64,000 bases of DNA, taken from GMQP-bins7 sp963776565 (lineage in GTDB: Bacteria > Actinomycetota > Thermoleophilia > Gaiellales > Gaiellaceae). A program made the position numbers and the translations under genes. Position 1 is the first letter of the stretch. Every line of letters begins with the position of its first letter. The notes under the pieces were generated by a model. That model was not told where the DNA came from. It worked only from the letters and a program-made list of their open reading frames with translations, and ran no database searches. Of this stretch, positions 1-8,718 are shown piece by piece. Location: assembly GCA_963776565.1 (NCBI GenBank), contig CAVZNF010000011.1, forward strand, positions 124,001 through 188,000, in the 5' to 3' direction.

Positions 1-492
1 CTCGATCGTCTGGGACGTGTGCTTGGACATGATCTCCTCCATTAGCCGCTTGAGGCTGATTACCTCCCGCGCCTGGATCTCGATGTCCGTCGGCTGGCCG
101 GAGAACCCCGCGGATCCCTGGTGGATCAGGATCTTCGAATGCGGCAGCGCGCTGCGCTTGCCTTCCGCGCCGCCTGCCAGGACGACCGCGCCCATGGACA
201 TCGCCATGCCGACGCAGATCGTCTGCACGTCCGGCTTGATGAACTGCATCGTGTCGTAGATCGCGAGGCCCGCGTACACGATGCCGCCCGGCGAGTTGAT
301 GTAGATCGAGATGTCCTTGTCGGGGTCTTCCGACTCCAGATGGAGGAGCTGCGCGACGATGAGGTTTGCGATCTGGTCGTCGATCGGCGTGCCGAGGAAG
401 ATGATGCGCTCGTTGAGCAGGCGCGAATAGATGTCGAACGAGCGCTCGCCGCGCGAGGTCTGCTCGATCACCATCGGAATCAGGGGGCTCAT
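1..492 (-). CDS. clpP: ATP-dependent Clp protease proteolytic subunit (partial)
   Basis: Serine peptidase subunit that forms the ClpP tetradecamer and degrades unfolded or tagged cytosolic proteins with a Clp ATPase. The first 164 codons are present; the C-terminus runs off the left edge. The catalytic Ser99 sits in GMAMSMGA and the catalytic His124 in ILIHQ; the oxyanion-loop sequence INSPGG is at 65-70. The family more often has GQAASMG, so Met in place of Gln/Ala around the nucleophile is a mild variation. The ATG overlaps the stop of tig (ATGA), which implies translational coupling in the common tig-clpP order. The catalytic Asp lies beyond the edge. Confidence 0.96.
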   Translation of the reverse strand, partial: MSPLIPMVIEQTSRGERSFDIYSRLLNERIIFLGTPIDDQIANLIVAQLLHLESEDPDKDISIYINSPGGIVYAGLAIYDTMQFIKPDVQTICVGMAMSMGAVVLAGGAEGKRSALPHSKILIHQGSAGFSGQPTDIEIQAREVISLKRLMEEIMSKHTSQTIE

Positions 493-1844
493 TCGGTCTC
501 CTTGCTACCGGGGGTCCACAACTTCGTCTCCCCTTCGGGTTTCTCCTTGTCTGGTGTCCAGAGCTTGTCTCGCGCTTCCGCGAGCTCGGGTGCGATCGGC
601 TTGACGTCTTGGACGAGGCGGTCGAGCGCGGCGCGGAGCCGGAGATCCTCGCGGATCGACTCCTGCTGGCCGTGCGCCCAGACGTCCTCGATGACGCCTT
701 CGACGTCATCCTCGCCGGACGCCGCGGCCTCCTCGCGGATGTACGTCTTCACCTCGTCGTCCGAGACCTCGATGCCCGCTTTCTCGGCGAGCGCCTCGAG
801 CGCGAGCTCGCGCGCAACGGAAACGGCGGCCTCGAGCACCATCTGGCGCTCGAGCTCCTGCATGCTCCCGCCGCTCGCCGCGAGGTAGGCCTCGAGCGAG
901 ATCCCGCGCCGCTCGAGCGAGCGGGCAAATCCTGTGAGGAGATCCGCGGCTCGCGTGCGCACGAGCGGGAGCGCCGGCTGCACCGCCGACGCGCGAACGA
1001 GCTCGTCGACGGCAGTGATGCGGAACGCCGCCTCGATCTCGGCATCGAGCTGCTCGCGAAGCGTCCCCTCGATGCTCGCGCGCAACTCGGCGAGCGTGTC
1101 GAACTCGCTGGCCGACCGCGCGAGCTCGTCGTCGAGCTCGGGGAGAACCTTCTCCTGCACCTCGCGTACCGTCACCTCGACGGTCGAGCTCGACCCGTCG
1201 GCGAGCGGGAACGCGATCTGCTTCGTCTCACCCGCCGACGCGCCGACGAGCGCCGCCTCGAGCTCGGGTGAGAGCCGCCCGCCGCCCAGCTCGAGGACCG
1301 TGTCCGGCTGGGCCTCGCCGTCGGAGTCGAGGAGATCGACGAGGAGCGTGTCGCCCGCCTTCGCGGGACGATCGCCCGCCGGCGCGAGCTCTGCGACCGA
1401 CTCGCGCAACGCCTCGACCTCGGCGTCCACCGCGTCCTGCGGCACCTCGATCTCGGCACGCGCGACTTCGAGCGTCGTCCAGTCGACGAGCTCGGGGAGC
1501 GCCTGCACCTCGACCGTCGCGATGAAGCTCCACGCTTCGTCGGCCGTGTCGGGAAGCTCGAACTCGTAGGCCGGGTCGGAGACCGGGCGCACGCGACTCC
1601 GTGTCGCCGCGCTCCAGAACCAACCCCCGATGTGGCTGTCGACCGCCTCCGCGTAGATCCGCTCCTTGCCGAGTCGGGAGACGAGCACCGGCTTCGGGAT
1701 CTTCCCCTTGCGGAAGCCGGGGATCTTGACGCTCTCGGACAGGTCCGACAACGCGTGCTCGACCGCGTGCTGCACCTGGTCGGGCGAGACGTCGACCGTC
1801 AGGCGCACGCGGTTCTCCCCGAGGCTCTCTACGGCTGTGGACAC
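489..1844 (-). CDS. tig: Trigger factor (ribosome-bound peptidyl-prolyl isomerase chaperone)
   Basis: Ribosome-associated chaperone that shields nascent chains near the exit tunnel. The product is about 451 aa, normal for the family. Residues 1-130 form the ribosome-binding domain, with the signature GFRKGK in IPGFRKGKIPKPV near residue 45. A PPIase-like domain follows, then the helical C-terminal arms. The start is the GTG at 1844 (VSTAVESLGENRVRL); the open frame extends a further 97 codons upstream but that stretch has no family character and overlaps the divergent gene. The C-terminus has a short repeated motif (KLWTPDK, KLWTPGS). It is co-transcribed with clpP through a 4-bp overlap. Confidence 0.94.
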   Translation of the reverse strand: MSTAVESLGENRVRLTVDVSPDQVQHAVEHALSDLSESVKIPGFRKGKIPKPVLVSRLGKERIYAEAVDSHIGGWFWSAATRSRVRPVSDPAYEFELPDTADEAWSFIATVEVQALPELVDWTTLEVARAEIEVPQDAVDAEVEALRESVAELAPAGDRPAKAGDTLLVDLLDSDGEAQPDTVLELGGGRLSPELEAALVGASAGETKQIAFPLADGSSSTVEVTVREVQEKVLPELDDELARSASEFDTLAELRASIEGTLREQLDAEIEAAFRITAVDELVRASAVQPALPLVRTRAADLLTGFARSLERRGISLEAYLAASGGSMQELERQMVLEAAVSVARELALEALAEKAGIEVSDDEVKTYIREEAAASGEDDVEGVIEDVWAHGQQESIREDLRLRAALDRLVQDVKPIAPELAEARDKLWTPDKEKPEGETKLWTPGSKETE

Positions 1845-1880
1845 TGGGCCATTCAACCAGCCGCGGCTAGGGTCAGGCCC

Positions 1881-2996
1881 GTGGATCGGTACGACGTCGT
1901 CGTGGTCGGAGTCGGCGGGATGGGAAGCGCCGCGCTCTATCACCTCGCCCGGCGCGGAAAGCGCGTCCTCGGGCTCGAGCGCTTCGACCTGCTCCACGAG
2001 CACGGCTCGTCGCACGGCTTGACGCGGATCATCCGGCTCGCCTACTTCGAGCACCCCGACTACGTGCCGCTGCTCAGGCGAGCCTACGAGCTGTGGCGCG
2101 AGCTCGAGGCCGAGGCGGGCGAACAGCTCCTCCATGTCACAGGGATCGTCGAAGGCGGCGACCGCATCCTCGACGGCGTCCTTCGCTCATGCGAGGAGCA
2201 CGACATCCGCCACGAGGTGCTGAACGGAGCCGAGATCGCAGAGCGCTTTCCCGCATATCGCCTACCGCCGGCGATGGACGTCGTGCATCAACCCGACGGT
2301 GGCTTCGTCGTCCCGGAGCGCTGCATCGTCGCGCACGTGGAGGGCGCGCTTTCCCACGGCGCCACGCTGCGAGCACGGGAGCGGGTGCTCGAGTGGGAGC
2401 AGAACGAGAACGGCGTGCGCGTCACCACGGATCGAGGCGTCGTCGAAGCCGAGACCCTCGTCCTCACCGCCGGCGCCTGGTCGCAGGACGTCGCGCGGTT
2501 ACCGGCCGGGCTCGTCCGGGGCGTCCGCCAGTCCCTCGCCTGGCTCCAGCCGACGCGGCCGGAGCTCTTCGAGCCCGACCGGATGCCCGTCTTCAACCTC
2601 GCCCTCGACGGAGAGCACTTCTACGGGTTCCCGGCGCACGGCATCCCCGGCTTCAAGCTCGGCCGCTACGACCACTTCGGGGCAGGCGGCGACCCGGACA
2701 CGATCTCGCGGGAGCCGACACTCGAGGACGAGGCGCCGCTCCGCGCGTTCGCCGAGCGCTACTTCCCCGACGGAGCCGGCCCGACCGTGGCGCTGAAGAC
2801 CTGCCTCTTCGAGCCCTCCCCCGACGAGCACTTCCTCATCGACCGGCACCCGGACGCGCCATCGGCAGTCGTCGCCGCCGGGTTCTCGGGCCACGGCTAC
2901 AAGTTCTGCTCGGTCGTGGGAGAGATCCTCGCCGACCTCGCGATCGACGGCTCGACACGGCACGACATCGAACTCTTCCGGCTCGACCGCTTCTGA
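1881..2996 (+). CDS. Sarcosine oxidase / N-methyl-amino-acid oxidase family flavoenzyme
   Basis: FAD-dependent amine oxidase of the monomeric sarcosine oxidase (MSOX/MTOX) family, about 371 aa, which oxidises N-methyl amino acids with release of H2O2 and formaldehyde. The N-terminal dinucleotide-binding motif is VVVVGVGGMGSAALYHLA, followed by SSHGLTRIIR, typical of MSOX/MTOX. Near residue 312 the motif KTCLFEPSPDEHF contains the Cys expected to carry covalent 8-alpha-S-cysteinyl FAD. The start is a GTG at 1881; the frame is open further upstream but there it lies inside tig on the other strand. Only 36 bp separate the two divergent starts. The exact substrate (sarcosine, N-methyltryptophan, pipecolate) cannot be read from sequence. 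Confidence 0.88.
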   Translation: MDRYDVVVVGVGGMGSAALYHLARRGKRVLGLERFDLLHEHGSSHGLTRIIRLAYFEHPDYVPLLRRAYELWRELEAEAGEQLLHVTGIVEGGDRILDGVLRSCEEHDIRHEVLNGAEIAERFPAYRLPPAMDVVHQPDGGFVVPERCIVAHVEGALSHGATLRARERVLEWEQNENGVRVTTDRGVVEAETLVLTAGAWSQDVARLPAGLVRGVRQSLAWLQPTRPELFEPDRMPVFNLALDGEHFYGFPAHGIPGFKLGRYDHFGAGGDPDTISREPTLEDEAPLRAFAERYFPDGAGPTVALKTCLFEPSPDEHFLIDRHPDAPSAVVAAGFSGHGYKFCSVVGEILADLAIDGSTRHDIELFRLDRF

Positions 2997-3018
2997 GCGA
3001 CCTATCCTTTACGCGAAC

Positions 3019-3104
3019 GCGGGCGTGGCGGAACTGGCAGACGCGGCGGGTTTAGGTCCCGTTGGGCCTCGCGGCCCTTGGAGGTTCGAGTCCTCCCGCC
3101 CGCA
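3019..3104 (+). tRNA. trnL-UAG: tRNA-Leu (anticodon TAG)
   Basis: An 86-nt cloverleaf with a seven-pair acceptor stem (GCGGGCG/CGCCCGC), long variable arm as in class II tRNAs, anticodon loop TTTAGGT giving TAG, and T-loop GGTTCGAGTCC. No CCA is encoded; the gene ends in discriminator A followed by TCAG. Confidence 0.96.
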
Positions 3105-3344
3105 TCAGTAGCGGCCGACGAGCAACGCGAACGTCTCGCGCATGCTCTCGGCGACGAGCCCGAGGAGCGCGACGATGGCCAGCACGGCGGCTGCCGCAGC
3201 GAGCTCCCCGGTGGCGGACAGAACCAGCAGTGCCGTGAAGCTGCCGAGAACGAGAAACGCTGTCGAGAGCGGGCGTCGGGTGTACGTACCGAGCCCCAGC
3301 CCGGCCAGGAACGCGGCTCCGAACACCACGATCCCAAGCGTCAT
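3105..3344 (-). CDS. Small hydrophobic membrane protein, unknown function
   Basis: A 79-aa product almost entirely of hydrophobic segments: two to three predicted membrane helices (about residues 2-19, 28-46 and 48-64) and a short polar tail. The ATG at 3344 is chosen; an in-frame TTG at 3404 would add 20 Arg-rich residues. The stop codon abuts the 3' end of tRNA-Leu on the opposite strand. No family recognised; no strong Shine-Dalgarno sequence is visible, so coding status is likely but not certain. Confidence 0.5.
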   Translation of the reverse strand: MTLGIVVFGAAFLAGLGLGTYTRRPLSTAFLVLGSFTALLVLSATGELAAAAAVLAIVALLGLVAESMRETFALLVGRY

Positions 3345-3438
3345 GGCGCGAGGGTAGGACCGGGGTCGGACGGACCGGACCCGGATACGAGTCAAATCGC
3401 TCAAGCAGAAGCCGCGCAGAGCCGATTCTCGTTCGGAG

Positions 3439-5409
3439 ATGCCCAGAATCAGATGGGTTCACCTGACGCGCGTGGCAGCCGCCGCGGGCCTCGCCGCGTT
3501 CGCGGCCGTCACGCTCTTCGCGCCGCAGGACGGCGGCCTGAGCGCGTTCTTCAACGTCTGGGTGTACGACGGCCTGATGGTTCTCGCGTGCGTGATCGTG
3601 GGATCGCACGCGTACCTCGTTCAGCGCGAGCGAGTCGCATGGACGGTGATCACCGTCGCGCTGGGCTGCTGGACGTTCGGGGAGATCTGGTACGCCGTCT
3701 TCAAGCCGGAGACGTACCCGTCGATGGCAGACGCGGGGTACCTCGCGTTCTACGTCCTCCTGTACGTCGGCGTCGTTGTCCTGCTCCGCTCACGCGTCCG
3801 CTCGATCGCCGACACGTTGTGGCTCGACGGCATCACCGCGGCGTTCGCGGCCGCCGCACTCGGAGCCGCGATCCTCGTCGACCTCGTCCTCGAGAACACC
3901 GAGGGATCGACCTCGGTCGTCGTGACGAACCTCGCCTATCCGCTCGGGGACGTGCTGCTTCTCTCCGCGGTATTCGGCGTCTTCTCGCTCACCGGCTGGC
4001 GTCCCGGGCCGCGCTGGCTCGTCCTCGGCCTCGGCATCCTCGCGACGACCGCCGCGGACGCCGTCTACCTGTTCCAGTCGTCGAACGGGACGTACGTGGA
4101 AGGCACGTGGGTGGACATCCTCTGGCCCACCGCGATGCTGCTCGTCGCCTCATCGGCGTGGTTGCCCGACCGCACCCGCGAGGGGCTCGAGGTCGAGGGC
4201 CGGCCGCTCCTCGCCGTACCCGCAGTCTGCGCGCTCGTCGCCACGGGCATCCTCGTCTACGACCACTTCACGCGGTTGAACCTGCTCGCGATCATCCTGG
4301 CCTCGTTGACGCTCGCGACGGTCATCGCGAGACTCGCCGCGACGTTCCGCGAGAACAGCCGCCTGTTCGAGCTGACCCGAGCGGAGGCCACGACCGATTC
4401 CCTCACGGGCCTCGCGAACCGCCGACAACTCCTCGCAGATCTCGAGCGCCGTCTGAACACAGAGCCCGTAGCGCCGACGCTCCTCATGCTCTTCGACCTC
4501 GACGGCTTCAAGGGCTACAACGACAGCTTCGGGCACCCGGCGGGAGACGCGCTGCTCGTACGGCTGGGCGCGAAGCTCGCCACCGTCCCGGGCGAGGCAG
4601 GCTCCGTGTACCGACTGGGCGGCGACGAGTTCTGTCTCATTGCGACGGTCGGAGACGGCGAAGCTGAGCCGCTGATCGACCGTGCGTGCGAGTCTCTCTC
4701 GGAGAAGGGCGAAGGCTTCGAGATCGGGAGCTCGTTCGGCGCCGTCCTCCTCCCGGACGAGGCGACGGACGCCAGCAGCGCGCTGCAGGCGGCGGACGAA
4801 CGTCTCTACGCGCAGAAGTACTCGCGCCGCGGAGAGAGCGAGCGAACGATGGCGGCGCTCCTCGCGGCGCTTTCGATCCGCGAGCCCGAGCTCGAGGCGA
4901 AGCGTGCCGACGTCGGCACGCTGGCCACCGACGTCGGGAAGATGCTCGGGCTGCGCCGCGACGAGCTCGAAGACCTCGAGCGCGCGGCCCAGCTCCACGA
5001 CCTCGGGAAGCTGGCCGTGCCCGACGAGATCCTCCACAAGCCAGGGCCGCTCGACGAGCGCGAGTGGGCGTTCGTCCGCCAGCAGACGATCGTGGGAGAG
5101 CGCATCCTCCGCGCATCCCCCGCGTTGCGCAGCGTGGCGGGCATCGTCCGCTCGAGCCACGAGAACTGGGATGGCAGCGGCTATCCCGACGGTCTCGTCG
5201 GCGACGAGTCGCCGCTCGCAGCGCGGATCATCCGTGTGTGCAGCGCATATGTCGCGATGATCTCCGAGCGCCCGTACCGCCCGCCTCTCTCGGACGAGGA
5301 GGCGCTGAACGAGCTCATGCGCCTCGCCGGCACGGAGTACGACGCGACGGTCGTCCGCATCTTCGTCGCTCATGTCCGCGACGAGCACGAAGCCGAGCGA
5401 GCGGCGTAG
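3439..5409 (+). CDS. Membrane-bound GGDEF and degenerate HD-GYP signalling protein
   Basis: A 656-aa putative cyclic-di-GMP regulator. Residues 1-300 contain about eight to nine hydrophobic helices (a MASE-like sensor of unknown ligand). The diguanylate cyclase domain (about 315-465) has an intact LGGDEF signature at 393-398 and the metal Asp in FDLDGFK; the RxxD inhibitory I-site is absent. Residues 470-650 resemble an HD-GYP phosphodiesterase, with HDLGK at 520-524 and DGSGYP at 578-583. Several ligand positions are changed: the usual HHHE reads SSHE (572-575), the usual MRRH reads VRQQ, and the Asp of VADAYD is Ser (VCSAY). Synthesis of c-di-GMP is plausible; hydrolysis is doubtful. Confidence 0.88.
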   Translation: MPRIRWVHLTRVAAAAGLAAFAAVTLFAPQDGGLSAFFNVWVYDGLMVLACVIVGSHAYLVQRERVAWTVITVALGCWTFGEIWYAVFKPETYPSMADAGYLAFYVLLYVGVVVLLRSRVRSIADTLWLDGITAAFAAAALGAAILVDLVLENTEGSTSVVVTNLAYPLGDVLLLSAVFGVFSLTGWRPGPRWLVLGLGILATTAADAVYLFQSSNGTYVEGTWVDILWPTAMLLVASSAWLPDRTREGLEVEGRPLLAVPAVCALVATGILVYDHFTRLNLLAIILASLTLATVIARLAATFRENSRLFELTRAEATTDSLTGLANRRQLLADLERRLNTEPVAPTLLMLFDLDGFKGYNDSFGHPAGDALLVRLGAKLATVPGEAGSVYRLGGDEFCLIATVGDGEAEPLIDRACESLSEKGEGFEIGSSFGAVLLPDEATDASSALQAADERLYAQKYSRRGESERTMAALLAALSIREPELEAKRADVGTLATDVGKMLGLRRDELEDLERAAQLHDLGKLAVPDEILHKPGPLDEREWAFVRQQTIVGERILRASPALRSVAGIVRSSHENWDGSGYPDGLVGDESPLAARIIRVCSAYVAMISERPYRPPLSDEEALNELMRLAGTEYDATVVRIFVAHVRDEHEAERAA

Positions 5410-5434
5410 CGAGCGGCGGGCATACTGCCCGCGA

Positions 5435-5506
5435 GGCCCCGTAGCTCAGTGGATAGAGCGACAGACTTCGAATCTGTGCGCGGAGGTTCGACTCCTCCCG
5501 GGGCCA
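5435..5506 (+). tRNA. trnR-UCG: tRNA-Arg (anticodon TCG)
   Basis: A 72-nt cloverleaf with acceptor pairs GGCCCCG/CGGGGCC, anticodon stem ACAGA/TCTGT, loop CTTCGAA giving TCG, and T arm GGAGG-TTCGACT-CCTCC. No encoded CCA. It lies 25 bp after the GGDEF/HD gene. Confidence 0.95.
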
Positions 5507-5539
5507 TTCCGACCAATGCAGCCATGCGGAAGCGGGGTG

Positions 5540-5938
5540 TCAGTCGGCCCTGTTCTTCTTCCAGAAAGTCAGCCAGTTGCCCTCGTGATCCTCGACGGTG
5601 AACTCCTCCTGACCCCACGGCCGTCCGGCGAGCGGATCGACGATGCGCACACCTGCGGCTTCCACCCGGGAGTAGAACGCGGCGAGATCTGACGCCTCCA
5701 TGTACAGGGCGATGCATGAAGGTGTACCCAGGCGTTCCCTAATCGCAGCGTTGTACTCGTCGCCGTAGTGATCCGCCGCCGTCTCGATCATCACGTGTGC
5801 GTCACCGCGTGTGAGTGACGAGTTGCTCGCATCATCGCCGCCACTGTCGAGCGTGAACTCGAGCCTCTCCCGGTAGAAGGCGAGGGCATCCGCCATGTCC
5901 CGAACGCGGATCGACGGGATCACTCCCCATTGAGTCAT
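5540..5938 (-). CDS. VOC-superfamily (glyoxalase/bleomycin-resistance-like) protein
   Basis: A 132-aa single-copy vicinal oxygen chelate fold. The N-terminal half reads PSIRVRDMADALAFYRERL, the standard first beta-alpha-beta unit; the C-terminal half has VRIVDPLAGRPWGQEEFTV and DHEGNWLTFW, where the last Glu-equivalent ligand would be expected. The start at 5938 is fixed by a good ribosome-binding site (GGAGGCGGAA). Members range from dioxygenases to antibiotic-binding proteins, so the substrate is unknown. It stands alone, convergent with tRNA-Arg. Confidence 0.8.
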   Translation of the reverse strand: MTQWGVIPSIRVRDMADALAFYRERLEFTLDSGGDDASNSSLTRGDAHVMIETAADHYGDEYNAAIRERLGTPSCIALYMEASDLAAFYSRVEAAGVRIVDPLAGRPWGQEEFTVEDHEGNWLTFWKKNRAD

Positions 5939-6117
5939 TTTCCGCCTCCGTCCCACGATCACTTGCTCCATTCTGGCAGCCCACCGAAGCGGCGGGCTGT
6001 TCCCACCGGTCCCCATCGCTGGCGGAAAGGCCCGACTTGCGGGAGCTCTGAGTCCTCCGGGGCCTCCGACCGTCTCGAAAGCGACGCGGCGCCGTACGGA
6101 CGACGTTCTTCGAGTCT

Positions 6118-6249
6118 CTACTTGTCAGCCGGGAGGAGCGAGCCGGAGCCGAGCTTCTTCGCCGCACGCTTCTCGCTGCGTCGCTCCTTGAGCGTCTTCT
6201 GCGGCTTCTGCTTCTGTTGCTTCTTCGGCTTGTCAGAACTCTTGCTCAT
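6118..6249 (-). CDS. Tiny lysine-rich basic protein
   Basis: A 43-aa, strongly basic product with Lys/Gln-rich runs (KPKKQQKQKPQKTLKERR). The ATG overlaps the stop of the preceding small gene by ATGA, which argues for translation as a coupled pair. Similar short lysine-rich proteins occur next to actinobacterial genes, but no function is recognised; nucleic-acid binding is only a guess from charge. Confidence 0.5.
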   Translation of the reverse strand: MSKSSDKPKKQQKQKPQKTLKERRSEKRAAKKLGSGSLLPADK

Positions 6250-6467
6250 AGGCTCGGTTGGACGATAGGCACATTGCCGGATGAAGCGGTTCGCGCGGCG
6301 GGTCGCCACGTCACGATGACATGGCCGCTCGGATCCTTACGGGCCTTGGCGACGACCCACTTGCCGCCGCTCCGCTGGAGCGTGTCTCCGACCTTCGGAA
6401 CCTTCTCGCACAGGGTGAGCTCCCAGGCTCCATCGGGGTACCGAACGGTCACGAAAGGTGAGGACAT
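6246..6467 (-). CDS. Small hypothetical protein upstream of the lysine-rich gene
   Basis: A 73-aa product beginning MSSPFVTVRYPDGAWEL, with a likely small beta-sheet fold (VGDTLQRSGGKWVVAKA) resembling the short barrels of other actinobacterial small proteins. The downstream lysine-rich gene overlaps its stop by 4 bp. The start at 6467 was chosen because the longer frame upstream has no protein-like character. Function unknown. Confidence 0.55.
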   Translation of the reverse strand: MSSPFVTVRYPDGAWELTLCEKVPKVGDTLQRSGGKWVVAKARKDPSGHVIVTWRPAARTASSGNVPIVQPSL

Positions 6468-6614
6468 GACGTCTCTCTTTCCGCTCGGCCTGGCGCAATG
6501 GCTCAGGACTCGGGTCACGACGAGAGGAGGAGCTGTTGGGGAAGGCAAGTGTACCCGTGTCGTCGATCATGCGCTGGAGCGCGACGAATCACGCCGTCGC
6601 ACCCGGTGTCTGTT

Positions 6615-7680
6615 CTATGGCTTGCCGCCGTACCTCCTCGCTCGTCGAGTTTCGCGCGCGCGAGCGCGCCAGCGGCTCTTGAGCTCCCGCTGGATCCGGT
6701 GGCTGCTGCGCGCCTCGATCGCACGCAGCTCGCGCTGGAGCTTCAGGTAGTTCCGCCACCGGTCCGGGTCGAGCGTCGCCCGACTCCAGCGCCTCGCGGA
6801 CTGCGCAGTCGGGCTCGGTCGAGTGCGCGCAGTCGTTGAACTTGCACTCCGCGGCGAGATCGGCGATGTCGGCGAACGCGCTGTCGAGATCGCCCTCCCA
6901 GATCTGGAGCTCGCGGAGTCCGGGCGTGTCGATGAGAATCGCGCCGCCGGGCATGACGAGGAGCTGACGGTGCCGGGTCGTGTGTCGTCCCCGCCCGTCG
7001 TTGCGAAGCTCGCCCGTATCCATCACCGTCTTCCCGGCGAGCCGATTCACGAGCGTCGACTTCCCGGTGCCCGACGAGCCGAGGAGGACGAACGTCCGGG
7101 CCGGTTGCAGCAGCGCTCGAATTGCCTCGATGCCTTCTCCGGTGACGTTGCTCACCGCGTAGATGGGAACGCCGACGGCGACGCTCTCCGCCTCGACGAG
7201 CTTCCCGGGGTCGTCGCACACGTCGAGCTTCGTGAGCACGATGACGGGGTCGGCGCCGCTGTCCCACGCGGCAGTGAGGTAGCGCTCGAGGCGCCGCGGG
7301 TTGAAGTCCTCGTCGAGACCGTTCACGAGCAGGACGGTGTCGACGTTCGCGACGAGGATGTGCTCCTCGGCCTTCAGCCAGGGCGTCTTGCGCGAGACCT
7401 TCGTGCGCCGTGGCAGAAGCGCCTCGATCGCGAAGCGGTCGCCGGGCGCGTCGCAGACGACGACCCAGTCGCCGACCGCGGGCATTCCGCCCCAGATCTC
7501 GTCGTCGCGCATGCGGCCACGCGCCTGCGCGAGCCTGTCGCCGATCGCCGAGCGCACGTAGTAGCCGCCGCGGTGCTCCGCGACGACGCGAGCGGGCCGG
7601 AAGCCGCGCTCTTCATAGGTTGTGAAGGCCGCCTCGAGCTCGTCGGTCCAGCCGAGAGCGGCCAGGGTTCCATCGGACAA
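6615..7680 (-). CDS. rsgA: Ribosome small-subunit-dependent GTPase RsgA (frameshifted near C-terminus)
   Basis: Circularly permuted GTPase that acts late in 30S subunit maturation. An N-terminal OB-fold (about 40-105) precedes the G domain, in which the motifs run G4 (TKLD), G1 (GSSGTGKST), G3 (DTPG), the permuted order diagnostic for YjeQ/RsgA. The C-terminal zinc motif has Cys residues in CKFNDCAHSTEPDC. After ALESGD the frame changes near 6770: the uninterrupted frame runs to 6589 with a nonsense tail, while the neighbouring frame encodes the family tail (DPDRWRNYLKLQREL, then RRYGGKP) ending with TAG at 6615. The composite is given here. A second small irregularity is likely just before RRYGGKP. 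Confidence 0.9.
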
Positions 7681-7716
7681 CGGAAAGCTCCTTCACTCGG
7701 ATGGTGAACCGGGCCG

Positions 7717-7763
7717 CGGCTCGACGCCGAGGAGGTGCCTAGAGCGATGCAGGCGTCGAGCCG
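7717..7763. repeat. Perfect 12-bp inverted repeat in the rsgA leader
   Basis: CGGCTCGACGCC at 7717-7728 is repeated as its reverse complement at 7752-7763 with a 23-nt loop. It lies 37 bp upstream of rsgA and inside a short minus-strand frame starting ATGACCATGAAAGTC. It could fold in the rsgA mRNA leader or serve as an operator; neither is established. Confidence 0.45.
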
Positions 7764-7947
7764 AAGAGAGATGAGGCGCGCGACTTTCATGGTCATCCCC
7801 TTTCGCTCGACGTTGACCGGGAGGGTACGACCTGCGCCGCAATGCGTCAAACCGCTTGACCGGGCGGACACATTTGCGTTTGATCCCTCTGGGCAGTGAG
7901 CGTTGCGACCACAGCCGTCGAGGGGCGGCAGGCAGAACGGCGTCGCC

Positions 7948-8718
7948 ATGGTCCGCATGGAGGACGTCCACAAGCGTTTCGGCGACAACGTCGTCCTCGA
8001 CGGCATCGACCTGAGCGTCGAGCCCGGCGAGGTGCTGTGCGTCATCGGGCCGAGCGGAAGCGGGAAGAGCACGCTGCTCCGCTGCGTCAACCTGCTCGAG
8101 CCGATCCAGTCCGGCCGCATCTTCCTCGAGGGCGAGGAGATCACGCGCAAGGGTGTCGACGTCTCGGCGATCAGGCAGCGGATCGGGATCGTCTTCCAGC
8201 AGTTCAACCTCTTCCCGCAGCTCACGGCGCTCGACAACCTCACCCTCGCGGCGCGCCGCATCCGCAGGATGCCCCGTCGGGAGGCGGAGAAGCGAGCCCA
8301 GCGAGCTGCTCGCGAGCGTCGGGCTGGAGGAGAAGGCCGAGCAGCATCCGCACCAACTCTCGGGTGGTCAGCAGCAGCGAGTCGCCATCGCGAGGGCGCT
8401 CATGATGCAGCCGCACGTGATGCTCTTCGACGAGGTCACATCGGCACTCGATCCCGAGCTCGTCGGCGAGGTGCTCGTCGTCATGCGTACGCTCGCACGG
8501 GAGGGCATGACGATGCTCGTCGTCACGCACGAGATGCAGTTCGCGCGCGAGGTCGGGGACCGTGTGATTTTCATGGATGCGGGGAACATCGTGGAGCAGG
8601 GACTTCCCCGCGACGTGCTCGACAACCCACAGCAGGAGCGCACGCAGCGCTTCCTGCGGAGAACACAGCTCGCCCACACCCTGGAGGAGCTCATCGACGA
8701 CGAGGAGGGACGGAATGA
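7948..8718 (+). CDS. Polar amino-acid ABC transporter ATP-binding protein (frameshifted)
   Basis: GlnQ/HisP-type ATPase, about 255 aa when the break is repaired. It powers import of a polar amino acid from the adjacent binding protein through two permeases. Walker A is GPSGSGKST, the Q-loop FQQFNLFPQ, the signature LSGGQQQRVAIARAL, Walker B VMLFDEVTSALDP and the switch His in VVTHEM. An extra C at about 8299 (GCCCAGC for GCCAGC) shifts the frame after EAEKRA. The second frame carries the signature and Walker B but no longer meets the TGA at 8718, so another shift near the end is needed to restore an ATGA overlap with the binding-protein gene. Confidence 0.82.
   Translation: MVRMEDVHKRFGDNVVLDGIDLSVEPGEVLCVIGPSGSGKSTLLRCVNLLEPIQSGRIFLEGEEITRKGVDVSAIRQRIGIVFQQFNLFPQLTALDNLTLAARRIRRMPRREAEKRAQRAARERRAGGEGRAASAPTLGWSAAASRHREGAHDAAARDALRRGHIGTRSRARRRGARRHAYARTGGHDDARRHARDAVRARGRGPCDFHGCGEHRGAGTSPRRARQPTAGAHAALPAENTARPHPGGAHRRRGGTE

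Noticed and set aside
121..888. Long plus-strand frame over clpP and tig
   Set aside because: It is an antisense shadow of GC-rich coding DNA; composition is Arg/Ala/Asp-rich without domains, and both genes on the minus strand are clear.
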